Below are positions 1-7,602 of a stretch of DNA of 39,632 nt, one piece after another. Below the pieces are notes generated by a model. The model ran no database searches. It was not told where the DNA came from and saw only the letters and a program-made list of their open reading frames with translations. Positions within the stretch are counted from its first letter, which is position 1, and each line of letters starts with the position of its first letter. This DNA is from Deltaproteobacteria bacterium (GTDB taxonomy: Bacteria; Myxococcota_A; Polyangia; Polyangiales; JADJMO01): the NCBI GenBank assembly GCA_025363655.1, contig JANYDK010000143.1, positions 1 to 39,632 on the forward strand, given 5' to 3'. Position numbers and translations under genes: made by a program.

Positions 1-188
1 CAGACCTCGGCCGGTGGCGCGTGGAGCGGTGAGCATTTGCTCGCGGCGCCGACCAACAAAGGGAAGCGCATCGCTATCGCATCGGACGCCGATGGGCGAC
101 TCGAACTCTTCTACGCTGGTACCAACGACGTCCTTTATCACGCTTGGCAACAGGCGCCGAATGGCTCGTGGAGTGGAGAGAGCGAGCT

Positions 189-192
<4 letters not shown>
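1..192 (+). CDS. C-terminal part of a lectin-like beta-propeller protein (partial)
   Basis: The reading frame is open from the first base to TAA at 190-192 and gives 63 residues; the 5' part lies outside the window. The translation contains a blade-like repeat (DGRLELFYAGTNDVLYHAWQ, then a W-S-G-E ending) and an earlier W-S-G-E. Asp-Gly-Arg-x-Glu-x-Phe, Leu-Tyr-His-x-Trp-Gln and Gly-x-Trp-Ser-Gly are typical of PLL/tectonin-like propeller lectins, which bacteria often attach to secreted enzymes. The enzyme part, if any, cannot be seen. The stop is followed directly by a stop-rich tandem repeat. Family assignment is by motif only. Confidence 0.65.
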
Positions 193-240
<48 letters not shown>

Positions 241-737
241 TCGCGCCCGTGACGGAGAAGAGTGACGAGCCTGGGCGGCGGCGTGAGCGCCGAGTGCACG
301 GACATGACCGTGCGCTCGGCGCGTTCGATCGCGCAATCAAAACGGCGCGAGCCCAACGGCTGGCCAGCACCCTTTGCGGGGCGCGTCAGAGGTAGGTGTA
401 AGCGCATTTCGCAGCCGAATCCGCGAAGCGCGCCGTGCCCCGACGCCGATGTCCGACCGGCGGACGTTGCCCATCAACGCCGCGCTCCGCCTGAACCAAG
501 CAGTTCGCGCGCCCTCTCTGCTCTCTGCATCGCCTATCCTCCTTCGGCCTGACGCCGGGGTTCACAGCGGCGCTCGCGCTCTCCGTGGGCGGAGACTCAG
601 CGCGGGCGAAAGAAGCATTGGCCACTTGGCTGGCCCACCCGGAGAACCGGAACCTCGGCGGCACCGGTTCACCTGGTGTCAGAGCGCCGATGGGTGCGCC
701 GAGGCGACCGCGCTCGGAGGAGCGTCGACGACGCCCG
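241..737. other. non-coding or decayed stretch, nothing recognised
   Basis: About 500 bases between the tandem repeat and the next lipoprotein gene. Short open frames exist on both strands, but none has a recognisable motif, a good ribosome binding site or a plausible product. No RNA gene, inverted repeat or mobile-element end was recognised. Confidence 0.5.
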
Positions 738-1337
738 TCAGTGAACGTCGATCTTCTTCTTCTCCATGAGAATTCCCAGCGACAGCATGAGCAGCACCCC
801 GGTGCGACGTGCCTTGCCCTTGGGCGCCGGCGCGAGGAAGTAGACGTCGTCGCTCTTGCGCTCGACCCCGTTTTGGATCTCCACCAAGCGACCGTCGGCG
901 GCGATCGAGACCTTGTCGGTGGTCTTCCCCTCGACGACGGTCAGCGCGTCGTCGTCGTCGAACGCGCCTTCGACCTTGGGCTCGTTCTTCCCCTCGTTCC
1001 CGATGCCGACCAACTTCCCGCCGTCGGTCACGCCGATCACCAGCGCGCCATCGGCGTCGACGACGCGCGCGCCGTCGATCCGCGCGACGACCTTGCCGTC
1101 GAGGGTGATCTTCCCGTCGTCTTGGAGCTCGAGGTAATCGACCACCGCCTTCTCGTGATCCATGTGTCCGACGAGCTTCATCGCCGTCACCGGCAGCGTG
1201 GCGCCGGCGGCAGCGGGTGCCGCGCCGATCGACGGCGGGACGACGGGCGCTGGAGGAGCGCCGCCACAGCCGACGAGGGTCGACGCCAAGAGCGGCAGGA
1301 GCGGCAAGAGCCAACGACCGAGCGGCGCGGAGGGCAT
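738..1337 (-). CDS. hypothetical lipoprotein
   Basis: The product is 199 residues from the chosen start (Met followed by PSAPLGRW). That start gives a short positive n-region, a Leu/Pro-rich hydrophobic core and a lipobox ending LVGC near residue 24; an ATG 10 codons upstream is also open. After the Cys comes an Ala/Pro linker, then a soluble part with repeated short beta-like segments of the form D-G-K-x-x-x-D-G-K-x-V, an Asp run (DDDD), and a basic EKKKI near the end. It probably sits on the outer membrane. No known domain was recognised and there is no operon partner; the next gene on this strand is 240 bases upstream. Confidence 0.7.
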   Translation of the reverse strand: MPSAPLGRWLLPLLPLLASTLVGCGGAPPAPVVPPSIGAAPAAAGATLPVTAMKLVGHMDHEKAVVDYLELQDDGKITLDGKVVARIDGARVVDADGALVIGVTDGGKLVGIGNEGKNEPKVEGAFDDDDALTVVEGKTTDKVSIAADGRLVEIQNGVERKSDDVYFLAPAPKGKARRTGVLLMLSLGILMEKKKIDVH

Positions 1338-1576
1338 ACGCGAAACCCTATCACCACCGAGCGACATGCCTCCCTGATGATGGGCGGGACTTTTTCTCGC
1401 ACACGCGAAGCGTCTCCTGCTCCTCTAGGAGCGACCCCTTCGTCCGCCAAGCGGCCTTCGAGCGCCGGCGCCAACACCCAGATGGCTCACGACGCCATCA
1501 TCCAGCCGGCGTGGGGACACACGTGCTCGCGCTCGACGGCCTCTTCATGCGCAGCGGACGCGACTGGGAGCACGCC

Positions 1577-4396
1577 TCATGATTGCATCATCGCGATGCG
1601 ATCGATCAGCCAGTCGAGCTGACGGAGCGCCACGTCCCACGCGTGGGGCGGCACCCGATCGAGATCGGCTGCCATCGTGCGTCGAACGTGCGCATGCCTC
1701 TCCTTCGCCGAGCCGCCGGCATGCACGTCGAAGAGGGCGCGACCGACGAGGTCACAACCGCGGAGGATGAGCCCGGCGCGTTGCTCTTCGGCCGGACGGC
1801 GAAGCAATTCGCGCGCGCGAGAGAGGTCCGCGGCCGCGTCGATGTCTCGTCCCATCGCGTACGAGGCGATCGCTCGATCGGTCAGGCTCGACGCCTCGAG
1901 GGCCGACGAGCCGCGCGCGCGGTTCTTCTGGGTGGCGAGATCGAAGTCGTCCCACGCGAGCTGCACGTTGCCGCGCGCCAGCCGAAGGAGACCGCGCTTG
2001 CCGAGCAGCGTGCACTCCGAGCGCGTGGTGCCGTTTCCACGCGCGGCGGCGAGGCCCATTTCGATCGAGTGTTCGGCCTCGTCGAGCTCGCCACGCAAGA
2101 GCTCGATGCAGCCGATCGCCTCATGAAGAGTCGAGCGCCCGACGTCCGACGGATCGGGCAGCGCGGCGAGGGCGGCGCGGGCCTCGGCGAGCGCGCGATC
2201 GAGGTCGCCGATTCCGACCAACGTCTCGGCGACGTGAAGATGGAGGAAGGCGCGATCGCGCGCGAAGCCGACGCGGGCGTAGAGCGCTGCTGCCTCGTCG
2301 AGCGCAGCGCGCGCGCCCGCTTGATCGCCAGTGCGAGTGAGATGCTGGCCGAGATCCATCTGCGCCCTCGCGCGGACGATGGGCTCGCCGAGCTCGATCG
2401 CCGCGCTCGACGCTTGGCGAAGGAAGGACAGCGCCTCGCTGCCATCGGCGTCGACGCGATCGACGTGCGCCAGCGTCGCCGAAACACGTGCGATCGAGCG
2501 ACGATCGCCGGCCTCGACGTGGAGAGAGAGTGCCCATCGCAGTCGCGCGCTCGCCTCCGCGACGAGGCCCGCTTGCCAAAGTACCTCTCCGAGGGCGCCG
2601 AGCACGCGCCCACGGAGCGCGGAGTCGCGCGAACGATCGGCGAGGATGAGCGCACGTTCGAGCTCGTTTTGAGCCTCGGCGAGCTCGGTCGGCGCTTTTC
2701 GTTCGGCGAGCGAAAGGCGCACCTCGGCCTCGTCGCGCGGCTCGGTCGCGAGCGGGAGGGCCTCGACGAGGAGCCCGATCGGCGCCCCCTCGACACGACC
2801 CTCGGCGAGGAGCAGCGCGAAGACGAGCCCCCGGTCGGCGATGGCCAAACGCGTGGAGGCGACGAGCTCGGCGCGGCTTCGCGAGAGCACGTCGCGTCGC
2901 GCCGAGGCCTTCTCTGCCTGCAATCCGAGGGCGCGATCGAGCGAAAGCGCGAGACGAGCCGCGAGCGGACCGTCCTTCCCGAGCGAGCGCTTCCACGCGG
3001 CGCGGATCTCCATCATCTCGGCGACGAGGGTGGCGCGGCCTTCGGCGTGGGCAGACCCTTCGAGGAGCGCGCACGCCGCCTGCCCCACGCTCGCGAAGTG
3101 GAGCGCATGTCTTCGCTCGGCGGTCTCCGCGTCGACGGTGCGTTCGGCCGCGAGCTCGCGCACGGCCGCGTAGAGCACGAAACGTTCGCGTTCGCGCCGC
3201 AGCTGAGAGCGTCGGCAGAGGCTGGCGATCACCGCGGGGACGTCGTCACCCGTCGCCACGGCCCGTGCGGCGTGCATCGTGAAGGAGCGGGCGAAGGCGC
3301 AGAGAAGGCCGAGCACTTCGCGTTCGCGCGGATCGAGCGCGGTCCATGACCACTCGACCGCAGCGCGCAACGTCGCGTGCCGCAGGGGAGCATCGCGAGC
3401 TCCCGCCACCAAGGTCGCGAGCTGGGCGTCGAGGCCCTCGAGGAGACCGCGCGCGGTGAGGTGCGGCAATTGCGCTGCCGCGAGCTCGATCGCGAGCGGG
3501 AGTCGGTCGACGCGCTCGACGATTTGCGCGTCCAGCGTCGCGTCCTCGGAGTGTCCGCCGTGCGCAGCGACCCGGTCGGCGAGCATCGCGATCGCATCGG
3601 CTTCGGCGAGCGGACCGATGGGCACGACGCGCTCTCCCTTCACGCGCAGCGGCTCGCGCGAGGTGCAGAGAATCGGAGCGAGGACCGCGGCCCATCCGGC
3701 GACGATTCGGGCGACGATTTCGATGGCTTGCTCGGCGTTGTCGAGGACGACGATTCGGTCGGGCACCGCGGCGATCGCGAGGCCGAGGCTCTTCGACCAA
3801 GCCGGGGGCGCCGTCCCCTCGAGCGGGATTTCCAGCGCCGCGGCGATGGCGACGAGCACCGTGGTCGCGCTGGTCGCGCTCGAGAGATCGCAGAAGACGT
3901 GCGTTCGACCTTCGACGTGCTCTTCGGCGCAGCGAGTTTTACCGACCCCGCCGGGGCCCACCAACGTCACCAGCCCTGCGCCGGCGGCGAACGCCTCGTC
4001 GATCGCGCGTAGCTCCGCGCTGCGTCCGAAGAAGCCACGTCTCGGCACGTGAATCGTCGTCATGGTCGTCGGCGCCGGCACCTTCGGGGCAGCGTCGAGA
4101 AAGGGCTCCCAGCGATATCCGTCGCCGTGGACGCCGACGACGTGCTTGTGCGATCCGAGGTCGAGCTTCGCGCGCAGGCGCTTGATCACGCTGTAGACGG
4201 GATCCTCCGAGGCGCGCGCCGAGCTGCCCCACACCGCGGTCATCAGCTCCCGGCGGGTCACGGTACGGCCCGGGCGCGCGGCGAGGTACGCGAGGAGATC
4301 GCGTTCTTTCGTCGTCAGTCGGACACGCAGCTCTCCGCGAATGACGATTTGTTGCGAGAGGTCGGCACCCCCGCCCTGGAGCGGGACCCAGTCCAT
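1577..4396 (-). CDS. winged-helix transcriptional regulator with STAND-type ATPase and TPR repeats
   Basis: The product is 939 residues from the ATG at 4396; an in-frame ATG at 4501 would add 35 residues with no conserved look, and neither start has a strong ribosome binding site. Residues about 15-100 form an OmpR/PhoB-type winged helix (LTTKERDLLAYLAARPGRTV, then a VIKRLRAKL recognition helix and a V-x-G-x-GYRW wing). Next comes a nucleotide-binding domain with Walker A GPGGVGKT and Walker B IVVLDNAEQ, followed by a helical region with R-E-P-L and G-L-P-L-A-like motifs of AfsR/STAND regulators. The last 400 residues are Ala/Leu/Glu/Arg-rich helical repeats of TPR type. Such proteins use ATP and ligand sensing to control transcription. 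It diverges from the vWA lipoprotein gene, a possible target. The signal is unknown. Confidence 0.85.
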   Translation of the reverse strand: MDWVPLQGGGADLSQQIVIRGELRVRLTTKERDLLAYLAARPGRTVTRRELMTAVWGSSARASEDPVYSVIKRLRAKLDLGSHKHVVGVHGDGYRWEPFLDAAPKVPAPTTMTTIHVPRRGFFGRSAELRAIDEAFAAGAGLVTLVGPGGVGKTRCAEEHVEGRTHVFCDLSSATSATTVLVAIAAALEIPLEGTAPPAWSKSLGLAIAAVPDRIVVLDNAEQAIEIVARIVAGWAAVLAPILCTSREPLRVKGERVVPIGPLAEADAIAMLADRVAAHGGHSEDATLDAQIVERVDRLPLAIELAAAQLPHLTARGLLEGLDAQLATLVAGARDAPLRHATLRAAVEWSWTALDPREREVLGLLCAFARSFTMHAARAVATGDDVPAVIASLCRRSQLRRERERFVLYAAVRELAAERTVDAETAERRHALHFASVGQAACALLEGSAHAEGRATLVAEMMEIRAAWKRSLGKDGPLAARLALSLDRALGLQAEKASARRDVLSRSRAELVASTRLAIADRGLVFALLLAEGRVEGAPIGLLVEALPLATEPRDEAEVRLSLAERKAPTELAEAQNELERALILADRSRDSALRGRVLGALGEVLWQAGLVAEASARLRWALSLHVEAGDRRSIARVSATLAHVDRVDADGSEALSFLRQASSAAIELGEPIVRARAQMDLGQHLTRTGDQAGARAALDEAAALYARVGFARDRAFLHLHVAETLVGIGDLDRALAEARAALAALPDPSDVGRSTLHEAIGCIELLRGELDEAEHSIEMGLAAARGNGTTRSECTLLGKRGLLRLARGNVQLAWDDFDLATQKNRARGSSALEASSLTDRAIASYAMGRDIDAAADLSRARELLRRPAEEQRAGLILRGCDLVGRALFDVHAGGSAKERHAHVRRTMAADLDRVPPHAWDVALRQLDWLIDRIAMMQS

Positions 4397-4520
4397 GGAA
4401 TCGAGGATACGCAGGTTCCAGGCAGCGTGCGCGAGGCGCTGCCCGGCTCTGCCCGAACTTGCCCAGAACTGCCAAAGACCGGGGTGACCGACGCGTGTCA
4501 TCTAGCCGGAGGAGGCCAAC

Positions 4521-5666
4521 ATGAAGCTCACTCGTCCGTCGCGTCGCGCTCACGTCCTCGTCGTCGCGGCGCTTGGAATGCTCGGGGTCACGACATCGGG
4601 CTGCGCGGTCGGGCGCGACGATCCGAACGACTCGAAGCCCGCCGACGCACTGGAGGACGCGAGCGCATCGCGCGACGTCGAATACCTCGACGGAGGCTCC
4701 GAGGTGACCTTCGACGTCGGCGGCATGGATGGCGCCGCGGACGTCGGCTCGGACGGGGGAGCTGCGTGCGTCGCGACGGCGGTGAGCGCCGAGCAAGTCC
4801 CCCTCGACATGCTGATTCTCCTCGACGCGTCGGCCAGCATGCTCGACAGCGTCGTTCCACAGAAGTGGCCCACCGTCGTCGACGCGCTCACCACGTTCTT
4901 CGGCGATCCGGCGTCCAAAGGAATCTCGGCCGCGCTCACCATCTTTCCCGCCGGCGACGCGAAGGCGAAGTGCACCGCGACGACCTACCAGACGCCGCAG
5001 ATCGACTATGGAGTTCTTCCCGCACGCAAAGGGGCACTGGTCACGGCGATGGGGGGCACCGACCCGAAGCTCAACGACATCACGCCACTCCACTCGGTCG
5101 CCGAGGGCGCGCTCGCGGGCGCGGTCGATTGGAAGAAGGCGCACGCCGGCCACGTCGTCGTCGCGGTCCTCGCCACCGACGGAAAGTCGACGTGCGTCAC
5201 CACCGTCGAGCCCACGACCTCCGCCGCGAGCGCGCTCGCACACGGCGTGCAGACCTTCACCGTCGGGATGAAGGGCGCCGATCTCGCGCAGCTCGATGCC
5301 ATCGCCGCCGCGGGGGGAACGAAGAAGGCCTACGACGCGACCGACATCGCGCTCTTCGAGAAGCAGCTGAACGCCATTCGCGCGAGCGTCCTGCCATGTG
5401 AGGTGATGATCCCGGCGGCACCGCCTGGCCAGACCTTCGATCGCGGCAAGGTCAACGTGCAGTACACGCCGAGCGGTGGTGGCGCGGTCGAGACCCTACC
5501 CTACGTGGCGAGCGCGGCCTCGTGCGGACCGGGGAAGGGCTGGTACTACGACGACGACGCTGCGCCGACGAAGGTCGTCTACTGCCCGGCGACGTGCAAA
5601 GAGATTCAGGCCGACGCGAGGGCGACGGTCGACGTCGCCTTCGGATGCAAGACGGTCATCAGGTAG
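4521..5666 (+). CDS. von Willebrand factor A domain lipoprotein
   Basis: The product is 381 residues. The ATG is preceded by GGAGGAGG with good spacing. A signal peptide ends in the lipobox TSGC near residue 28, followed by an Asp/Gly/Ala linker typical of myxobacterial surface proteins. A vWA domain starts near residue 95: ILLDASASM carries the MIDAS motif D102-x-S104-x-S106, and a later VLATDGKST gives the Asp-Gly site. Several Cys lie in the C-terminal third. vWA proteins bind partners through a metal ion, so this is likely a surface adhesion or binding protein. It is divergent from the STAND regulator gene. Confidence 0.85.
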   Translation: MKLTRPSRRAHVLVVAALGMLGVTTSGCAVGRDDPNDSKPADALEDASASRDVEYLDGGSEVTFDVGGMDGAADVGSDGGAACVATAVSAEQVPLDMLILLDASASMLDSVVPQKWPTVVDALTTFFGDPASKGISAALTIFPAGDAKAKCTATTYQTPQIDYGVLPARKGALVTAMGGTDPKLNDITPLHSVAEGALAGAVDWKKAHAGHVVVAVLATDGKSTCVTTVEPTTSAASALAHGVQTFTVGMKGADLAQLDAIAAAGGTKKAYDATDIALFEKQLNAIRASVLPCEVMIPAAPPGQTFDRGKVNVQYTPSGGGAVETLPYVASAASCGPGKGWYYDDDAAPTKVVYCPATCKEIQADARATVDVAFGCKTVIR

Positions 5667-5704
5667 TCAATCGCGTCGTCAAGGCTTGAGCAAGAACTGC
5701 TGCA

Positions 5705-5723
5705 CCGTGCCGTCGAGGCACGG
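5705..5723. other. perfect inverted repeat downstream of the vWA gene
   Basis: CCGTGCC and GGCACGG pair as a 7-bp stem with a 5-base loop about 40 bases after the vWA stop codon. There is no T run after it on either strand, so it is not a classical intrinsic terminator. It could be a weak terminator or an mRNA 3' end stabiliser. Confidence 0.35.
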
Positions 5724-5871
5724 AGCGATCTCGTGTCGCGGCAAGTTCCGCCCTTGCGAGAGACGACGTGCAGACGCTGCGTCGTCGCCGCACTCCTTGC
5801 GGCGCCGTAGTTCTCGCGCGCGATTGCGCCGCGCGACGTGGTGATGCCGAAGTGAGCAGCTCGCCTCGTAC

Positions 5872-5885
5872 ATGATGAATGTCAG
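5872..5885. promoter_or_regulatory. Crp/Fnr-type operator upstream of ric
   Basis: ATGAT-GAAT-GTCAG contains the TGA-N6-TCA core of Crp/Fnr/Dnr sites. Read on the other strand it is CTGAC-ATTC-ATCAT, close to the box in front of nosZ (CTGAC-CGAT-GTCAT). It is centred 58 bases before the ric start codon. The core alone is expected by chance about ten times in a window this long, so support comes from the extended match and the gene it precedes. Confidence 0.55.
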
Positions 5886-5936
5886 TGCCCCAGCGGACGG
5901 CGTCGCTACCTTGCGCCAAAACACCTGGAGGATGAC

Positions 5937-6653
5937 ATGGAGATCGACGAAAACCTGACCATCGGAGCCATCGCCGCCGCCCGCCCGGAGGCGACGCGAG
6001 TCTTCGAACGACTGGGAATCGACTACTGCTGCGGGGGCCAGAAGAAGCTCGGCGAGGTGGTCGCAGCCAAGGGACTCTCGCTCCAGCAGGTGCTCGAGGC
6101 ACTCGGAACCGAGCAGGGGACCGCCGAAGTCGTCGACTGGACGATCGCGCCGCTCCGCATGCTGACCAGCTACATCGTCGGCAAGCACCACGCTTTCGAG
6201 AGCGAGGAGCTGGGCCGATTGACCAAGCTGCTGGCGAAGGTGACGGGCGTGCATGGCGCGCGACATCCCGAGCTCGAGAAGCTCTCGGCGATTTTCGCCG
6301 TGTTCCGCGAGGAGCTGCTCGCGCACATGGCGAAGGAGGAGCGAATCCTCTTTCCGGCGATCGAGCGCCTCGACGTGCTCGGAGTCGGCGCGCCGCCGGC
6401 GCCCTTCGGGGAGATGTCCAATCCGGTGCGAATGATGAACGCCGACCACGAGTCCGCCGGCGCGCAGGTGGCCGAAATGCGCCGCCTCACCGATGGGTTC
6501 CGTGCGCCCGCCGACAGCTGCGTCAGCTATCGCACCCTCTTCGACGCGCTCGCGACCTTCGAGCTCGACCTGCACCAACACATGCACCTCGAGTCGAACG
6601 TGCTCTTTCCCCGCGCGGTCGAGCTCGACACGTGTGCACGCGCCGGCGGCTGA
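5937..6653 (+). CDS. ric: iron-sulfur cluster repair di-iron protein (RIC / YtfE / ScdA family)
   Basis: The product is 238 residues; GGAGG lies upstream of the ATG. The N-terminal 60 residues are the ScdA_N (DUF542) domain with the signature DYCCGG (Cys31-Cys32). The remainder is a hemerythrin-like four-helix domain with di-iron ligand motifs: His84-His85 in KHHAFESEE, the HMAKEE region, NADHESAG, and the final HQHMHLESNVLFP. The family restores Fe-S and di-iron centres after nitric oxide or peroxide damage and acts in the cytoplasm. It lies 12 bases from, and converges with, a Crp/Fnr regulator gene, and has a matching operator upstream, so NO-responsive expression is likely. Length is normal for the family. 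Confidence 0.95.
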   Translation: MEIDENLTIGAIAAARPEATRVFERLGIDYCCGGQKKLGEVVAAKGLSLQQVLEALGTEQGTAEVVDWTIAPLRMLTSYIVGKHHAFESEELGRLTKLLAKVTGVHGARHPELEKLSAIFAVFREELLAHMAKEERILFPAIERLDVLGVGAPPAPFGEMSNPVRMMNADHESAGAQVAEMRRLTDGFRAPADSCVSYRTLFDALATFELDLHQHMHLESNVLFPRAVELDTCARAGG

Positions 6654-6665
6654 CGGGCGCCCACG

Positions 6666-7418
6666 CTACGACGCGTCGACCGATTTCGTGTGCTCGACCA
6701 ACGCGTTGACGTCACGGACGAAGAAACCGGACGCTTCGGTGACGAGGACGCCCGCCTTCTCCCACCCACGAATCACCCGGATCGTCGTCTCGACGCGCGC
6801 ACCGATGAGGCAGGCCAGCTCGCCGCGCGAGACGACGAGCGGGATCATCACCTCGCCGCCCTCGAGCTCGTCTCCGAATCGCTCGGCCAAGCACAGAAGG
6901 AGCGTCGCCAAGCGCTTGGGCACGGCACCCGCGCTCATCACACGGATTTTCTCGTGCAACGTGCGCGTGTGCCCGAGGAGAGCGCGGTTCATCGCCAAGG
7001 CAATCGACGCGTCTGCCTGCATCGCCGCGAGCACGCATCGGGCCTCGATGCGGATGACCTCGGCGACGTCGCTCATGACCACCGCGGCGAAGGGATAGGC
7101 GCCGGCCTCGACGACGGCCGCGTCGCCCGCGCTCTCGCGTGGGCCGAAGATCGCGACGATCGCGTCGGTGCCATCGGGGAGCGCACGGACGATTTTGAGC
7201 AGCCCTGACTGGACGAGGGTGAAGTGCGTCGCCCGATCGCCCGGTCGCCAGAGGTACTCGCCGCGCGTGAGCGTGCGCAGCGCGGCCGAACGCGCGAGTT
7301 CACCGAGGAGCGGCGCGGGGAGACCGCCGAGGAGCTTGGAGCTGCTGAGTACACGCTCGGCCCGCGGAGGGCTCGGCGCGTGGGCACCGAACGGGGCAGT
7401 CACGGAGGAGCTCGACAT
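6666..7418 (-). CDS. Crp/Fnr-family transcriptional regulator (Dnr/NnrR-like)
   Basis: The product is 250 residues from the ATG at 7418; the open frame extends 62 codons further upstream but without a credible N-terminus. Residues 25-140 form a cyclic-nucleotide-binding-like jelly roll (RGEYLWRPGD, then VQSGLLKIVR and a G-x-x-x-G-D-A motif). The C-terminal winged helix contains SRGELACLIGARVETTIRVI. The recognition helix keeps Glu and Arg, which read G and C in TGA/TCA, but has Thr-Ile where Fnr has Ile-Ser. There is no N-terminal Cys cluster, so it is not an Fe-S Fnr; a Dnr/NnrR-type NO or heme sensor is more likely. It is divergent from nosZ, and matching operators lie upstream of nosZ, ric and a fasciclin gene. 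Confidence 0.88.
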   Translation of the reverse strand: MSSSSVTAPFGAHAPSPPRAERVLSSSKLLGGLPAPLLGELARSAALRTLTRGEYLWRPGDRATHFTLVQSGLLKIVRALPDGTDAIVAIFGPRESAGDAAVVEAGAYPFAAVVMSDVAEVIRIEARCVLAAMQADASIALAMNRALLGHTRTLHEKIRVMSAGAVPKRLATLLLCLAERFGDELEGGEVMIPLVVSRGELACLIGARVETTIRVIRGWEKAGVLVTEASGFFVRDVNALVEHTKSVDAS

Positions 7419-7511
7419 GTGTGCCCAATCAGCAAATTCGGAGCCACGCCAGAGGCGGCGCACGCGCGGCGCCTCGACGCAGCGTTTGCGCACCAGGCTC
7501 GCGCGATCGAA

Positions 7512-7525
7512 CTGACCGATGTCAT
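7512..7525. promoter_or_regulatory. Crp/Fnr-type operator between the regulator gene and nosZ
   Basis: CTGAC-CGAT-GTCAT has the TGA-N6-TCA core. It lies 84 bases (centre) before the nosZ ATG and about 94 bases before the divergent regulator start, so it could control both. Its inner 13 bases are identical to the box before the fasciclin lipoprotein gene at 15477-15490. Confidence 0.65.
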
Positions 7526-7602
7526 CGCACGACGCGACGTTCGACCACATCTTCGCCCCGAAGCCAGCGAGGCAGGTCCCTCGCACCGTCGGAGAACCAA
7601 CC

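Noticed and set aside
679-1314. Arg-rich open frame overlapping the lipoprotein gene on the same strand
   Set aside because: Composition is typical of an out-of-frame reading in high GC DNA; the other frame has a signal peptide and lipobox.
1419-1432. Inverted repeat GCTCCT-CT-AGGAGC upstream of the lipoprotein at 738
   Set aside because: A 2-base loop is too tight for an RNA hairpin and a 6-bp arm is common by chance; no other support as an operator.
3939-5243. Long frame antisense to the vWA lipoprotein
   Set aside because: No motif, Arg/Asp-rich, and it crosses the divergent promoter of two well-supported genes.
5682-5760. Possible end of a minus-strand gene reading HEIAPCLDGTVQQFLLKP before a stop
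   Set aside because: Only a short frame in the spacer, without continuing similarity upstream, where the ric gene occupies the other strand.
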